From positions 1-13,372 of the forward strand of contig JBCDCZ010000110.1 of the NCBI GenBank assembly GCA_039180865.1: a DNA stretch of 13,372 nt. The letters run 5' to 3'. The position numbers were made by a program, and so were the translations under genes. This document shows positions 7,552 to 13,372 of the stretch, in pieces (position 1 is the stretch's first letter; each line of letters opens with the position of its first letter). The DNA comes from JBCDCU01 sp039180865. GTDB lineage: Bacteria; Pseudomonadota; Alphaproteobacteria; Rhizobiales; JACESI01. The notes below the pieces were generated by a model, which worked only from the letters and a program-made list of their open reading frames with translations, made no database searches and had not been told where the DNA came from.

Positions 7552-8154
7552 TCACGGATTTGCGGTCTTTTTCAGGGCCTTATAATCACTTTCCAGCATG
7601 GCATAAAGCACATGATCCTGCCAGCTTCCGTTTATCTTCAAATATTCACGGGCGTAGCCTTCCCGCTTGAAGCCAACTTTTTCGAGCAAGCTCATGGATG
7701 CGGTATTCTTCGGAAGGCAGGCCGCTTCCACGCGATGAAATCCAAGTTCGTCGAAGATTTCCGGTAGGAGGCCTCGTACCGCCTCGCTCATGAACCCCTG
7801 TCTGGCATAAGGTTCGCCGATCCAATATCCGATCGCACAGGATTGAGCGACCCCACGTAACATGCGTGAGACCGTGATACCTCCAAGAAGAGCACCGGAT
7901 TGTTTGGACATAATCATGAAGGCGAGACCGTTGCTGTGTTCTCCGCGCTGATAGCGTTTTACACGCCTGCGAAACGCGTTGCGGGTCAGGTCGTCGCTCG
8001 GCCATGTCGGTTCCCAGGGGACAAGAAAGTCTCGGCTCTGGTCGCGCAGATGGGCCCAATCCTCGTAATGCGCCATCTGAGGGGCTTCGAGAATGGTCCG
8101 ATCGGTTTCGATACCTTGGCTTTCACGCGCTGACGGTGAAAAGAAGGTGACCAT
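7552..8154 (-). CDS. GNAT N-acetyltransferase, RimJ/RimL-like
   Basis: A 200-residue cytoplasmic acetyltransferase of the GNAT fold. The arrangement is that of RimJ-type enzymes, which acetylate N-terminal amino groups such as that of ribosomal protein S5. Visible features are the WP/TWPSDD region near residues 46-56, AIGYWIGEPYARQGFMSEA (107-125) that forms the beta-4 strand and acetyl-CoA pyrophosphate loop, and NTASMSLLEKVGFKREG (150-166) near the C-terminus, typical of the family. The actual substrate cannot be told from sequence. It begins 4 bases after the stop of the M16 protease gene, so the two are surely co-transcribed and probably translationally coupled. The ATG at 8154 has only a weak upstream GGA; an internal ATG at codon 27 would remove the first beta-strand and is less likely. 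Confidence 0.88.
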   Translation of the reverse strand: MVTFFSPSARESQGIETDRTILEAPQMAHYEDWAHLRDQSRDFLVPWEPTWPSDDLTRNAFRRRVKRYQRGEHSNGLAFMIMSKQSGALLGGITVSRMLRGVAQSCAIGYWIGEPYARQGFMSEAVRGLLPEIFDELGFHRVEAACLPKNTASMSLLEKVGFKREGYAREYLKINGSWQDHVLYAMLESDYKALKKTANP

Positions 8155-8158
8155 CGGG

Positions 8159-9436
8159 TTATTCCGCTGCCTGGGAAAGACTGAGTGCTGCCGCGATATC
8201 GCTTGCGCTCATGAGCCCTTTCACGGGGCCGATTGCCGCAAGCGTTGGTTGCGGATGGCTGAAAATGGATGCAGCTGCCTGTTTGACATCCTCAACCGAA
8301 ATCTCATTGACCCGCTCCAATTGCTCTTCCGGTGAGAGGCAGCGCCCAAAAAGCAGGAGTTGACGGGCAAGTTGCGTTGCCCGCGATGCCGGGCTTTCAA
8401 GACTCATCATAAGACCAGCCCGCATCTGCGCCTTTGCACGCTTGACTTCGCTTTCACCGAGCGTTTGGCCAATACTGCGCAATTCTTCCAGAATCACTGG
8501 CATCAGCTCAGCGACGTCTTCTTCACCGGTTGCTGCCTGGATCCCGAACAGCCCGGTATCCGAATAGGCCCAATGGAAGGAATAAATCGAATAACAAAGC
8601 CCTCGTTTTTCGCGGACTTCCTGGAAGAGGCGGGAGGACATGCCGCCACCGAGAACGGCAGCCAGAAGCTGGACGGTGAAGAAGGCGTTGTCGAGATAGG
8701 GAACGCCTTCGAAGCCGATCAGGATTTGAGCCTCCTGCAACGGTCGGTCGTCGATCCATTCCCCGCCGTGATAGCTTGCTGTCGCCTGTTGGCCGCCGGT
8801 CCCCTCCGACAGGCCGCCAAAGCGGTCTTCAACCAGTTTGCAGAACCGCTCATGGTCTACGTCACCGGCAGCGCTGACCACCATCTGGCCCGCGCAATAG
8901 TGTTTCTTCAGATAAGTTTCGATTTCTCCGCGCCCGAAGCCCGTGACGCTTTCGGGGGTACCAAGGATCGGCCGTCCAAGCGGTTGGTTCGGAAATGCCA
9001 TCTCCTGGAAGCGGTCGAAAACAAGGTCTTCCGGAACATCGAGAGATGCGCCGATTTCCTGCAGGATAACGTGCTGTTCCTTGACGAGTTCTTCCGGATC
9101 AAATGTTGCGTTCTGGAGGATGTCGCCCAGAAGATCGACCGCGAGCGGAACTTCGTCGCTGAGCACACGCGCGTAATAAGCTGTACTTTCAGCACTTGTT
9201 GCAGCGTTCAATTCACCACCCACCGCTTCGATCTCTTCTGCAATGTCACCAGCGCTACGGGTGGCGGTTCCCTTGAACGCCATATGCTCCAGAAGATGCG
9301 CAAGACCGTGTTCGGTGTCGCTTTCGGCGCGTGAGCCTGCATTGACCCAGACACCGAGCGCAGCGCTCTTTAGATGGGGCATACTGTCGGTAACGATCGT
9401 GAGGCCGTTGTTAAGGCGGGTGATACGATAATTCAT
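8159..9436 (-). CDS. M16 family zinc metallopeptidase (processing-peptidase-like)
   Basis: A 425-residue protein of the pitrilysin / mitochondrial processing peptidase beta family. The inverted zinc motif HxxEH is present as HLLEH (47-51) in GLAHLLEHMAFKGT, with the third zinc ligand E127 in the VILQEI segment about 76 residues later. The C-terminal half has the usual GGGMSSRLFQEVREKRGLCY (263-282), whose arginine and tyrosine contact substrate in this family. It is of single-unit length with no signal peptide, so it is a soluble cytoplasmic peptidase that likely works as a homodimer or clears short peptides; the natural substrate is unknown. The gene starts 9 bases after thrC ends and shows no clear ribosome-binding site, which suggests coupling to thrC translation. 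The acetyltransferase gene follows 4 bases downstream. Confidence 0.94.
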   Translation of the reverse strand: MNYRITRLNNGLTIVTDSMPHLKSAALGVWVNAGSRAESDTEHGLAHLLEHMAFKGTATRSAGDIAEEIEAVGGELNAATSAESTAYYARVLSDEVPLAVDLLGDILQNATFDPEELVKEQHVILQEIGASLDVPEDLVFDRFQEMAFPNQPLGRPILGTPESVTGFGRGEIETYLKKHYCAGQMVVSAAGDVDHERFCKLVEDRFGGLSEGTGGQQATASYHGGEWIDDRPLQEAQILIGFEGVPYLDNAFFTVQLLAAVLGGGMSSRLFQEVREKRGLCYSIYSFHWAYSDTGLFGIQAATGEEDVAELMPVILEELRSIGQTLGESEVKRAKAQMRAGLMMSLESPASRATQLARQLLLFGRCLSPEEQLERVNEISVEDVKQAAASIFSHPQPTLAAIGPVKGLMSASDIAAALSLSQAAE

Positions 9437-9445
9437 GGTGCGTGT

Positions 9446-10852
9446 TCAGGTTACCAGTCTCACAGCACGGCTGTGTTCTTCAATGAAGCGCTCGACTGTG
9501 CCGCGGTCATTTGGCAGAACTGTAAAGCGTTCCTCTTTCGTCATTATATGGCTTGCCCACGATGGCAGTGCAGGATGTTCACCTGAAGCTGCTTTAACAG
9601 CATCCGGGAACTTTGCAGGGTGCGCCGTTGCGAGCGTTACCATTATCGGATGGTGCTCGCCAACATGGCGGGCAACAACCGTACCGACAGCTGTGTGGGG
9701 GTCGAGTAGATAGTGCATTGACCTCCAACAACGCGCAATTTCGGCTTGCGTTTCGTCTTCATCTGTCCGTCCGGCATTGAAATCGGATCTGAGGCCGATA
9801 AGGGTATCCGTATCGATTTCAAAGGCTCCCGATTGTTTCAGGCTTTCCATCCATCGATTTACAGATGCGCTATCTCTGCCTGAGAGATCAAATAACAGGC
9901 GTTCAAAATTTGAAGAAACCTGGATATCCATCGACGGTGAAATCGTCTTTTCAACAGCTCGGCTTTCATACCTGCCCGTTTCAAGCGTTCTGGCAAGGAT
10001 GTCGTTGCGGTTGGTCGCGATCACCAGTCGATTGATCTGCAGGCCCATGCGTTTTGCGACATAGCCCGCAAAAATATCGCCGAAGTTGCCGGTTGGGACA
10101 GTGAATGAAACGGGGCGATGTGGCGCGCCGAGCGCCGTCGCTGCGGTAAAGTAGTATACGATCTGGGCGACGATCCGACCCCAATTGATCGAATTCACGC
10201 CTGAAAGTGCGACTTTATCCCGAAACCGTTCATTGGTGAACATCGCCTTCACGATGGCCTGACAATCGTCGAATGTGCCGTCGATCGCCAGGGCGTGGAC
10301 GTTTCTGTCGGGAAGCGTCGTCATTTGCCGCCGCTGCACGTCCGATACTCTGCCATTTGGGAAGAGAATGAAGATGTCGGTGTTTTCGCGGCCCTTGAAT
10401 GCATCAATCGCAGCGCCCCCCGTATCGCCGGATGTTGCGCCCACAATTGTTGCACGTTTTTCGCCCCGTGCCAGGATGTGGTCCATCAGGCGCGAGAGCA
10501 ATTGCATTGCGACGTCCTTGAACGCAAGGGTCGGACCGTGGAACAGTTCAAGGATGAAGTGCTTTTCGTCGAGTTGAATCAACGGCGCGATGGCCGCATG
10601 GTGAAAGGTGCCGTAAGCGTCGTCGATCATCGCTTTGAGATCGTCGGTGTCGATCTCATCGCCGGAGAACTTTTTGATCACCTGATGGGCCACATCACCA
10701 TACGGACGTCCAGCCATTGCTGCGATTTCATCGGGTGAAAAGGTTGGCCATGTTTGCGGCACATACAGCCCACCGTCGCGCGCAAGGCCTTCCAGAACGG
10801 CTTCGCAAAAGGACAGCGACTTGGTGCCGCCGCGTGTACTTACATACTCCAT
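9446..10852 (-). CDS. thrC: Threonine synthase
   Basis: A 468-residue PLP enzyme that converts O-phosphohomoserine into L-threonine and phosphate, the final step of threonine synthesis. The N-terminus MEYVSTRGGTKSLSF is that of the long bacterial form. The PLP lysine is K112 in HGPTLAFKDVAMQ, and the cofactor phosphate loop is GATSGDTGGAAID (138-150). TVPTGNFGDIFAGY further on is also family-typical. Length is normal. A strong purine-rich ribosome-binding site, GGGGAGG at 10861-10855 on the minus strand, lies just 2 bases before the ATG, unusually close, though AAGGGG a little further back could pair instead. It leads the unit thrC - M16 protease - acetyltransferase. Its partner thrB is about 6 kb away in a different transcription unit on the same strand. 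Confidence 0.97.
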   Translation of the reverse strand: MEYVSTRGGTKSLSFCEAVLEGLARDGGLYVPQTWPTFSPDEIAAMAGRPYGDVAHQVIKKFSGDEIDTDDLKAMIDDAYGTFHHAAIAPLIQLDEKHFILELFHGPTLAFKDVAMQLLSRLMDHILARGEKRATIVGATSGDTGGAAIDAFKGRENTDIFILFPNGRVSDVQRRQMTTLPDRNVHALAIDGTFDDCQAIVKAMFTNERFRDKVALSGVNSINWGRIVAQIVYYFTAATALGAPHRPVSFTVPTGNFGDIFAGYVAKRMGLQINRLVIATNRNDILARTLETGRYESRAVEKTISPSMDIQVSSNFERLLFDLSGRDSASVNRWMESLKQSGAFEIDTDTLIGLRSDFNAGRTDEDETQAEIARCWRSMHYLLDPHTAVGTVVARHVGEHHPIMVTLATAHPAKFPDAVKAASGEHPALPSWASHIMTKEERFTVLPNDRGTVERFIEEHSRAVRLVT

Positions 10853-10940
10853 CGCCTCCCCTTCATACTTGCGAACCTGTGTGCCAGGCGGGTGTTGTGC
10901 GGGACATTTTGGGGGTGAAACCTACGCTCACACTTGCCCT

Positions 10941-10971
10941 ATCACAAGCTAAGAGTTGGTGGCTTTGTGAT
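10941..10971. repeat. Inverted repeat ATCACAAGC / GCTTTGTGAT
   Basis: ATCACAAGC (10941-10949) faces GCTTTGTGAT (10962-10971), pairing completely except for one extra T, with a 12-base centre. On the plus strand TTCTTCTTGG follows, which recalls a terminator tail, but no plus-strand gene ends nearby. It may instead be a regulator binding site for thrC or for the divergent gene. Confidence 0.5.
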
Positions 10972-11010
10972 TTCTTCTTGGTGGTTGGAGCAATATGTCT
11001 TAAACGAAAG

Positions 11011-11036
11011 ATCCGGAGTGGGCTAATTAACCGGAT
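11011..11036. repeat. Inverted repeat ATCCGG / CCGGAT
   Basis: Perfect 6-base arms (11011-11016 and 11031-11036) flank a 14-base AT-rich centre containing CTAATTAA. It lies about 90 bases before the lipoprotein start, a reasonable place for an operator or an mRNA leader stem-loop. Confidence 0.4.
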
Positions 11037-11126
11037 TCACAGAGACGGACCCGGTACAAACGTTGTAGAGGCGGCAGCGTGCGCCCACCGCAAAAAACGT
11101 CTAAGCAATGAAAAAGGGGGGTAGCA

Positions 11127-11921
11127 ATGGAGGGGACGTCCCTTATGGCTCATAAACCCGGTCAGAAAAAAGCCGAAAAAGGCCGACTTCGGAAGCAGAT
11201 CGACGCTTGGCTCGGAATCGGTCTGGTAATTGGACTGTCTGTTGCATTGTCCGCATGTTCAAGCAGCGAACTCAGCGAAGATGCGAGTGATGTTTTTGTC
11301 GAGGTCGAAGAAGATGGCCTTGCATCGGAAATCGGTGCGTCCGCTGACCAGTTCACCGCTTCACAACAAACTCGGAAAGTTCGGCTCTCGGTAGAGGAAG
11401 CACAACGCCTTGAACGCGAAGGCAACGCACCGAGGGTTGCTGCGGCACGCCGCGCGCGTGCCGATTATTGCCCGTCAATCCAGATTCTCAGTGGAACGGG
11501 CGTCCTCACGGCCTTTGCGGCTGAGGACGAGGATGCCAGTCGTCAAGTCGATCATCAGGCGGCGATCACCCGATCAGGACGCGAATGCCGCCTCGAAGAC
11601 GGCAATTTGATTATGCGGATCGGAGCCGCAGGACGCGCGGTTCGAGGGCCAAACTCTGAGCAAACATCGATCAATCTGCCGATCCGTGTCGCAATTATCG
11701 AAGATGATCAGAAGGTTTTGTTCAGCCAGCTCTATGCGCAGCCGATCACGTTCCAGAGCGCGAACGCCGAAGGTTTCTCGTTCGTTGAAGAAAATGTCAC
11801 AGTGCCGTTTCCTCAAACCGAGAACCTCAAAATTCTCGTCGGCTTCGACACGAAGGATGGACCCCTCGCACAGAGATTGAACCCGACCGATGGCGCGCAG
11901 CGGGTTCCTAACGAGGGATAG
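11127..11921 (+). CDS. Putative outer-membrane lipoprotein of unknown function
   Basis: I do not recognise a named family. The 264-residue product has a basic N-terminus (residues 8-27), a hydrophobic stretch (28-43) and a lipobox LSAC with C44, so it is probably a lipoprotein; residue +2 is serine rather than aspartate, which favours the outer membrane. After the lipid cysteine comes an acidic linker (49-69), then a basic helix (about 84-112), then a beta-rich domain from DYCPSIQI (113-120) to about 245. That domain has two cysteines, C115 and C154, that could form a disulfide, and a GAAGRAVRGP turn (166-175). The N-terminal charged region is long for a lipoprotein signal, so the real start is uncertain. 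ATG 11127 follows AAGGGGGG by 5 bases; ATG 11145 (258 residues) follows GGAGGGG by 9 bases, but that site is in a small hairpin. It is divergent from thrC and convergent with the HAD gene. Confidence 0.75.
   Translation: MEGTSLMAHKPGQKKAEKGRLRKQIDAWLGIGLVIGLSVALSACSSSELSEDASDVFVEVEEDGLASEIGASADQFTASQQTRKVRLSVEEAQRLEREGNAPRVAAARRARADYCPSIQILSGTGVLTAFAAEDEDASRQVDHQAAITRSGRECRLEDGNLIMRIGAAGRAVRGPNSEQTSINLPIRVAIIEDDQKVLFSQLYAQPITFQSANAEGFSFVEENVTVPFPQTENLKILVGFDTKDGPLAQRLNPTDGAQRVPNEG
11131..11144 (+). promoter_or_regulatory. Small mRNA hairpin at the lipoprotein start
   Basis: AGGGG-ACGT-CCCTT folds as a 5-pair stem (one G-U pair) with a 4-base loop; its core GGGACGTCCC (11133-11142) is a perfect palindrome. 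It lies between the two possible ATG starts and would cover the ribosome-binding site of the second one. Confidence 0.35.
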
Positions 11922-11930
11922 GCAAGCGGT

Positions 11931-11948
11931 CGCCTGAGATCAGGGGCG
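11931..11948. terminator. Weak stem-loop between convergent genes
   Basis: CCTG and CAGG pair around AGAT, with outer CG/CG pairs beyond a GG bulge, in the 32-base gap between the lipoprotein and HAD gene stops. There is no T-run in either direction. This is the only terminator-like structure I see here. Confidence 0.2.
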
Positions 11949-11953
11949 GGGTG

Positions 11954-12631
11954 TTAAAGCACGCCGTCCCATTCCCGCAAGGCGCGAACTACCGCAGGAA
12001 AGTCCGATAAGCGGTTGATCGTGGTTTCAGCACCGGCTTCCATTAACCTTTCCGCGTGGCTTGGATAGGTGTGGCTTGCGCCGGTGAAGCCAACCACTCG
12101 CATGCCCGCAGCGACTGCGCCCGCGACACCGTGGGTCGAATCCTCCAGAACAATGACTTTTCCAGGCTCAGTCTCTAAGGCCTGGGCCGCGTGAGAAAAC
12201 ACACTCGGGCTGGGTTTCGGTAAACGGTCTCCGACTTCCGGAGCGGAGAAGATGTAAGGCCGGAAGCGATCAAAAAGCTCTGTTCTTTTCAGACTGATTT
12301 GAAGCCGCTCTGTCGAAGAATTCGAACAGATGCATCTGGGTTCATCAAGACGATCCAGCATTTCTTGGACACCGCTGACAGCCGCAAGCTCAGTTGCCAG
12401 CTTCTCATCGATTTTTGTTTGAATATCATCGTGGAGGGTATCGGGGAGGCCGCGATCAAGTTCGTCTTCGATCTCGCGCATGATTTCCCGGCCTGTCATC
12501 CCCGAAAAACGTTCCGAGAACTCCTCGACAGGCATCTCGAACCCGTATTCCGCATAGGCTGAAATCTCAACCGTTTTGGCGATGATTTCCGAATCTACCA
12601 ACACGCCGTCGCAATCAAAGATGATAAGCAT
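11954..12631 (-). CDS. HAD-superfamily sugar-phosphate phosphatase or mutase-like
   Basis: A 225-residue haloacid dehalogenase-fold hydrolase of the beta-phosphoglucomutase / YieH-like branch, cytoplasmic. All four HAD motifs are present: FDCDGVLVDSE with nucleophile D6 and acid/base D8; ICSNSS with S103; K139 in RLPKPSPSVF; and VLEDSTHG with E163 and D164 as magnesium ligands. A small alpha-helical cap lies between motifs I and II (about 15-85), typical of subclass I caps. Likely substrates are small phosphorylated sugars, but sequence alone cannot choose one. AGGGG lies 9 bases before the ATG. It diverges from ccrM, with 193 bases between them; this pairing appears in other Rhizobiales to my recollection. 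Confidence 0.9.
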   Translation of the reverse strand: MLIIFDCDGVLVDSEIIAKTVEISAYAEYGFEMPVEEFSERFSGMTGREIMREIEDELDRGLPDTLHDDIQTKIDEKLATELAAVSGVQEMLDRLDEPRCICSNSSTERLQISLKRTELFDRFRPYIFSAPEVGDRLPKPSPSVFSHAAQALETEPGKVIVLEDSTHGVAGAVAAGMRVVGFTGASHTYPSHAERLMEAGAETTINRLSDFPAVVRALREWDGVL

Positions 12632-12734
12632 GAAGCGCGCCCCTAAGCTGCCCGAACCGCAAGGCAGCCCTTACCACGTTGTGGAACAAAGTACAGCAGG
12701 TGGCAGGATAATTTCGACATGTCTCTACGCATAA

Positions 12735-12751
12735 TTAAGCAATCGTTTACC
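12735..12751 (+). promoter_or_regulatory. CtrA-box-like element upstream of ccrM
   Basis: TTAA-GCAATCG-TTTACC matches the CtrA consensus TTAA-N7-TTAA(C) with one mismatch and exact 7-base spacing, 74 bases before the ccrM start. ccrM is a known CtrA target in Caulobacter. The TTTACC half could also act as a -35 region, with ATTTAC 17 bases further on as a weak -10. Confidence 0.5.
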
Positions 12752-12770
12752 AAGCTTCTAAAGTGGAAAT

Positions 12771-12786
12771 TTACCGTCTTCGGTAA
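12771..12786. repeat. Inverted repeat TTACCG-TCTT-CGGTAA before ccrM
   Basis: Perfect 6-base arms (12771-12776 and 12781-12786) with a 4-base centre, 39 bases before the ccrM start. It could be an operator or a leader hairpin. TTACC also occurs at 12671 and 12747 in the same intergenic region. Confidence 0.4.
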
Positions 12787-12824
12787 CCTTAACGTCCAGT
12801 ATCTGTTTGGAGTAGAGACCGATC

Positions 12825-13372
12825 ATGGGCAAGTCGAGGGCAAAAGAGTTTGCAAACGAAAAGGTGGCTTTGCCGCTTGACGAAATCATCCAGGGCGACA
12901 GCCTTGCCGAACTCTCCAAATTGCCGGCCTCGTGCGCGGATGTGATCTTTGCCGATCCCCCTTACAACTTGCAGCTTGCGGGAAGTCTTCACCGCCCTGA
13001 CCAGTCCCTCGTTGATGCCGTCGACGACGATTGGGATAAGTTTTCGACCTTTGAGGCCTATGATGCCTTTAGTCGCGCTTGGCTTCGGGCGGCGCGCCGC
13101 GTGCTGAAGCCGACCGGTACAATCTGGGTCATTGGCTCCTATCACAACATCTTCCGAGTGGGTGCAATCCTTCAGGATCTCGATTACTGGATCTTGAACG
13201 ATGTAATCTGGCGCAAGACCAACCCGATGCCGAATTTCAAAGGGCGGCGGTTTGCAAACGCCCATGAAACGCTGATCTGGGCGTCGAAAGGCGAAAAAGC
13301 CAAGGGATACACCTTCAACTATGAGGCCATGAAAATGGCAAACGACGATCTTCAGATGCGGTCCGATTGGAC
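12825..13372 (+). CDS. ccrM: CcrM-type adenine methyltransferase (GANTC), 5' part
   Basis: The first 182 codons of a beta-class DNA adenine-N6 methyltransferase; the gene runs off the right edge. The catalytic motif IV DPPYNLQL is at residues 44-51, early in the protein as expected when the SAM-binding FxGxG motif lies C-terminal (outside this window). Further family features are GSYHNIFRVG, NDVIWRKTNPMPNFKGRRF and NAHETLIWASK. Homologues in Caulobacter, Brucella and Sinorhizobium methylate GANTC and are made late in the cell cycle to remethylate new DNA. The ATG at 12825 gives MGKSRAKEF; GGAG lies 12 bases upstream, somewhat far. No neighbouring restriction gene is in view, consistent with an orphan methyltransferase. 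Sequence up to the edge has no frameshift. Confidence 0.95.
   Translation, partial: MGKSRAKEFANEKVALPLDEIIQGDSLAELSKLPASCADVIFADPPYNLQLAGSLHRPDQSLVDAVDDDWDKFSTFEAYDAFSRAWLRAARRVLKPTGTIWVIGSYHNIFRVGAILQDLDYWILNDVIWRKTNPMPNFKGRRFANAHETLIWASKGEKAKGYTFNYEAMKMANDDLQMRSDW

Larger units (their letters stand above)
10853..11126. promoter_or_regulatory. Divergent intergenic region, thrC / lipoprotein gene
   Basis: This 274-base region must drive both thrC (minus) and the lipoprotein gene (plus). It holds two separate inverted repeats, listed on their own. On the minus strand CTTGTG followed after 17 bases by GTAGGT is a weak thrC promoter candidate, and its -35 overlaps the left arm of the first inverted repeat. 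I see no convincing plus-strand promoter, and no tRNA or protein-coding signal. Confidence 0.35.

Noticed and set aside
8360..9334. Long plus-strand open frame (324 codons) opposite the M16 protease gene
   Set aside because: It is fully antisense to a gene with an intact zinc motif and has no recognisable domain; a shadow frame.
10717..11124. Open frame of 135 codons spanning the thrC start and the divergent intergenic region
   Set aside because: Half of it is antisense to thrC and the rest covers the promoter region; no family features or credible start were found.
12789..13265. Minus-strand open frame opposite ccrM
   Set aside because: The plus strand encodes the CcrM motif DPPY and conserved flanks without interruption, so this is antisense noise.
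1..13372. Search for tRNA, rRNA, CRISPR, insertion sequences or an attachment site
   Set aside because: No cloverleaf-like segment, spaced direct repeats, transposase gene or terminal repeats were recognised by eye; nothing supports an acquired element.

Overview
The window looks like ordinary core chromosome of an alphaproteobacterium, most likely of the order Hyphomicrobiales (Rhizobiales). The reasons are moderately high GC, a CcrM-type GANTC methyltransferase next to a HAD phosphatase, an APH-fold homoserine kinase (ThrB2 type) in tandem with ispH and rnhA, and a threonine synthase followed by an M16 protease. The genus cannot be named from sequence alone. No mobile element, CRISPR array, tRNA or rRNA was seen, and no stretch longer than about 300 bases lacks a gene.

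Layout. 1-1835: the 5' end of a YqgE/AlgH-family gene (minus, cut by the window edge) diverges from an exported orphan DsbD-alpha-like protein (plus), which is followed by a Prx5-type peroxiredoxin (plus). 1850-4264: ispH, thrB and rnhA run on the minus strand as a likely operon, with a good sigma70-type promoter directly in front of ispH. 4430-7327: a large membrane c-di-GMP protein (signal peptide, periplasmic sensor, seven TM helices, PAS, degenerate GGDEF, intact EAL). 7552-10852: thrC, an M16 zinc protease and a RimJ-like acetyltransferase form a second minus-strand operon. 11127-11921: a putative lipoprotein of unknown function (plus), divergent from thrC. 11954-12631: a HAD phosphatase (minus). 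12825-13372: the start of ccrM (plus), divergent from the HAD gene and preceded by a CtrA-box-like element.

How the genes fit together. ThrB and ThrC carry out the last two steps of threonine synthesis but lie in two separate units with the c-di-GMP gene between them. IspH makes the isoprenoid precursors and RnhA removes RNA from RNA-DNA hybrids. The DsbD-like protein and the peroxiredoxin may both concern thiol redox, in different compartments. CcrM, with the candidate CtrA site, points to the alphaproteobacterial cell-cycle circuit.

I found no clearly new multi-gene system. The points most worth a second look are the uncharacterised lipoprotein with its unusual leader, the sensor protein with a GGDRF motif beside an intact EAL domain, the ccrM promoter region, and the ispH promoter, which fixes that gene's start.
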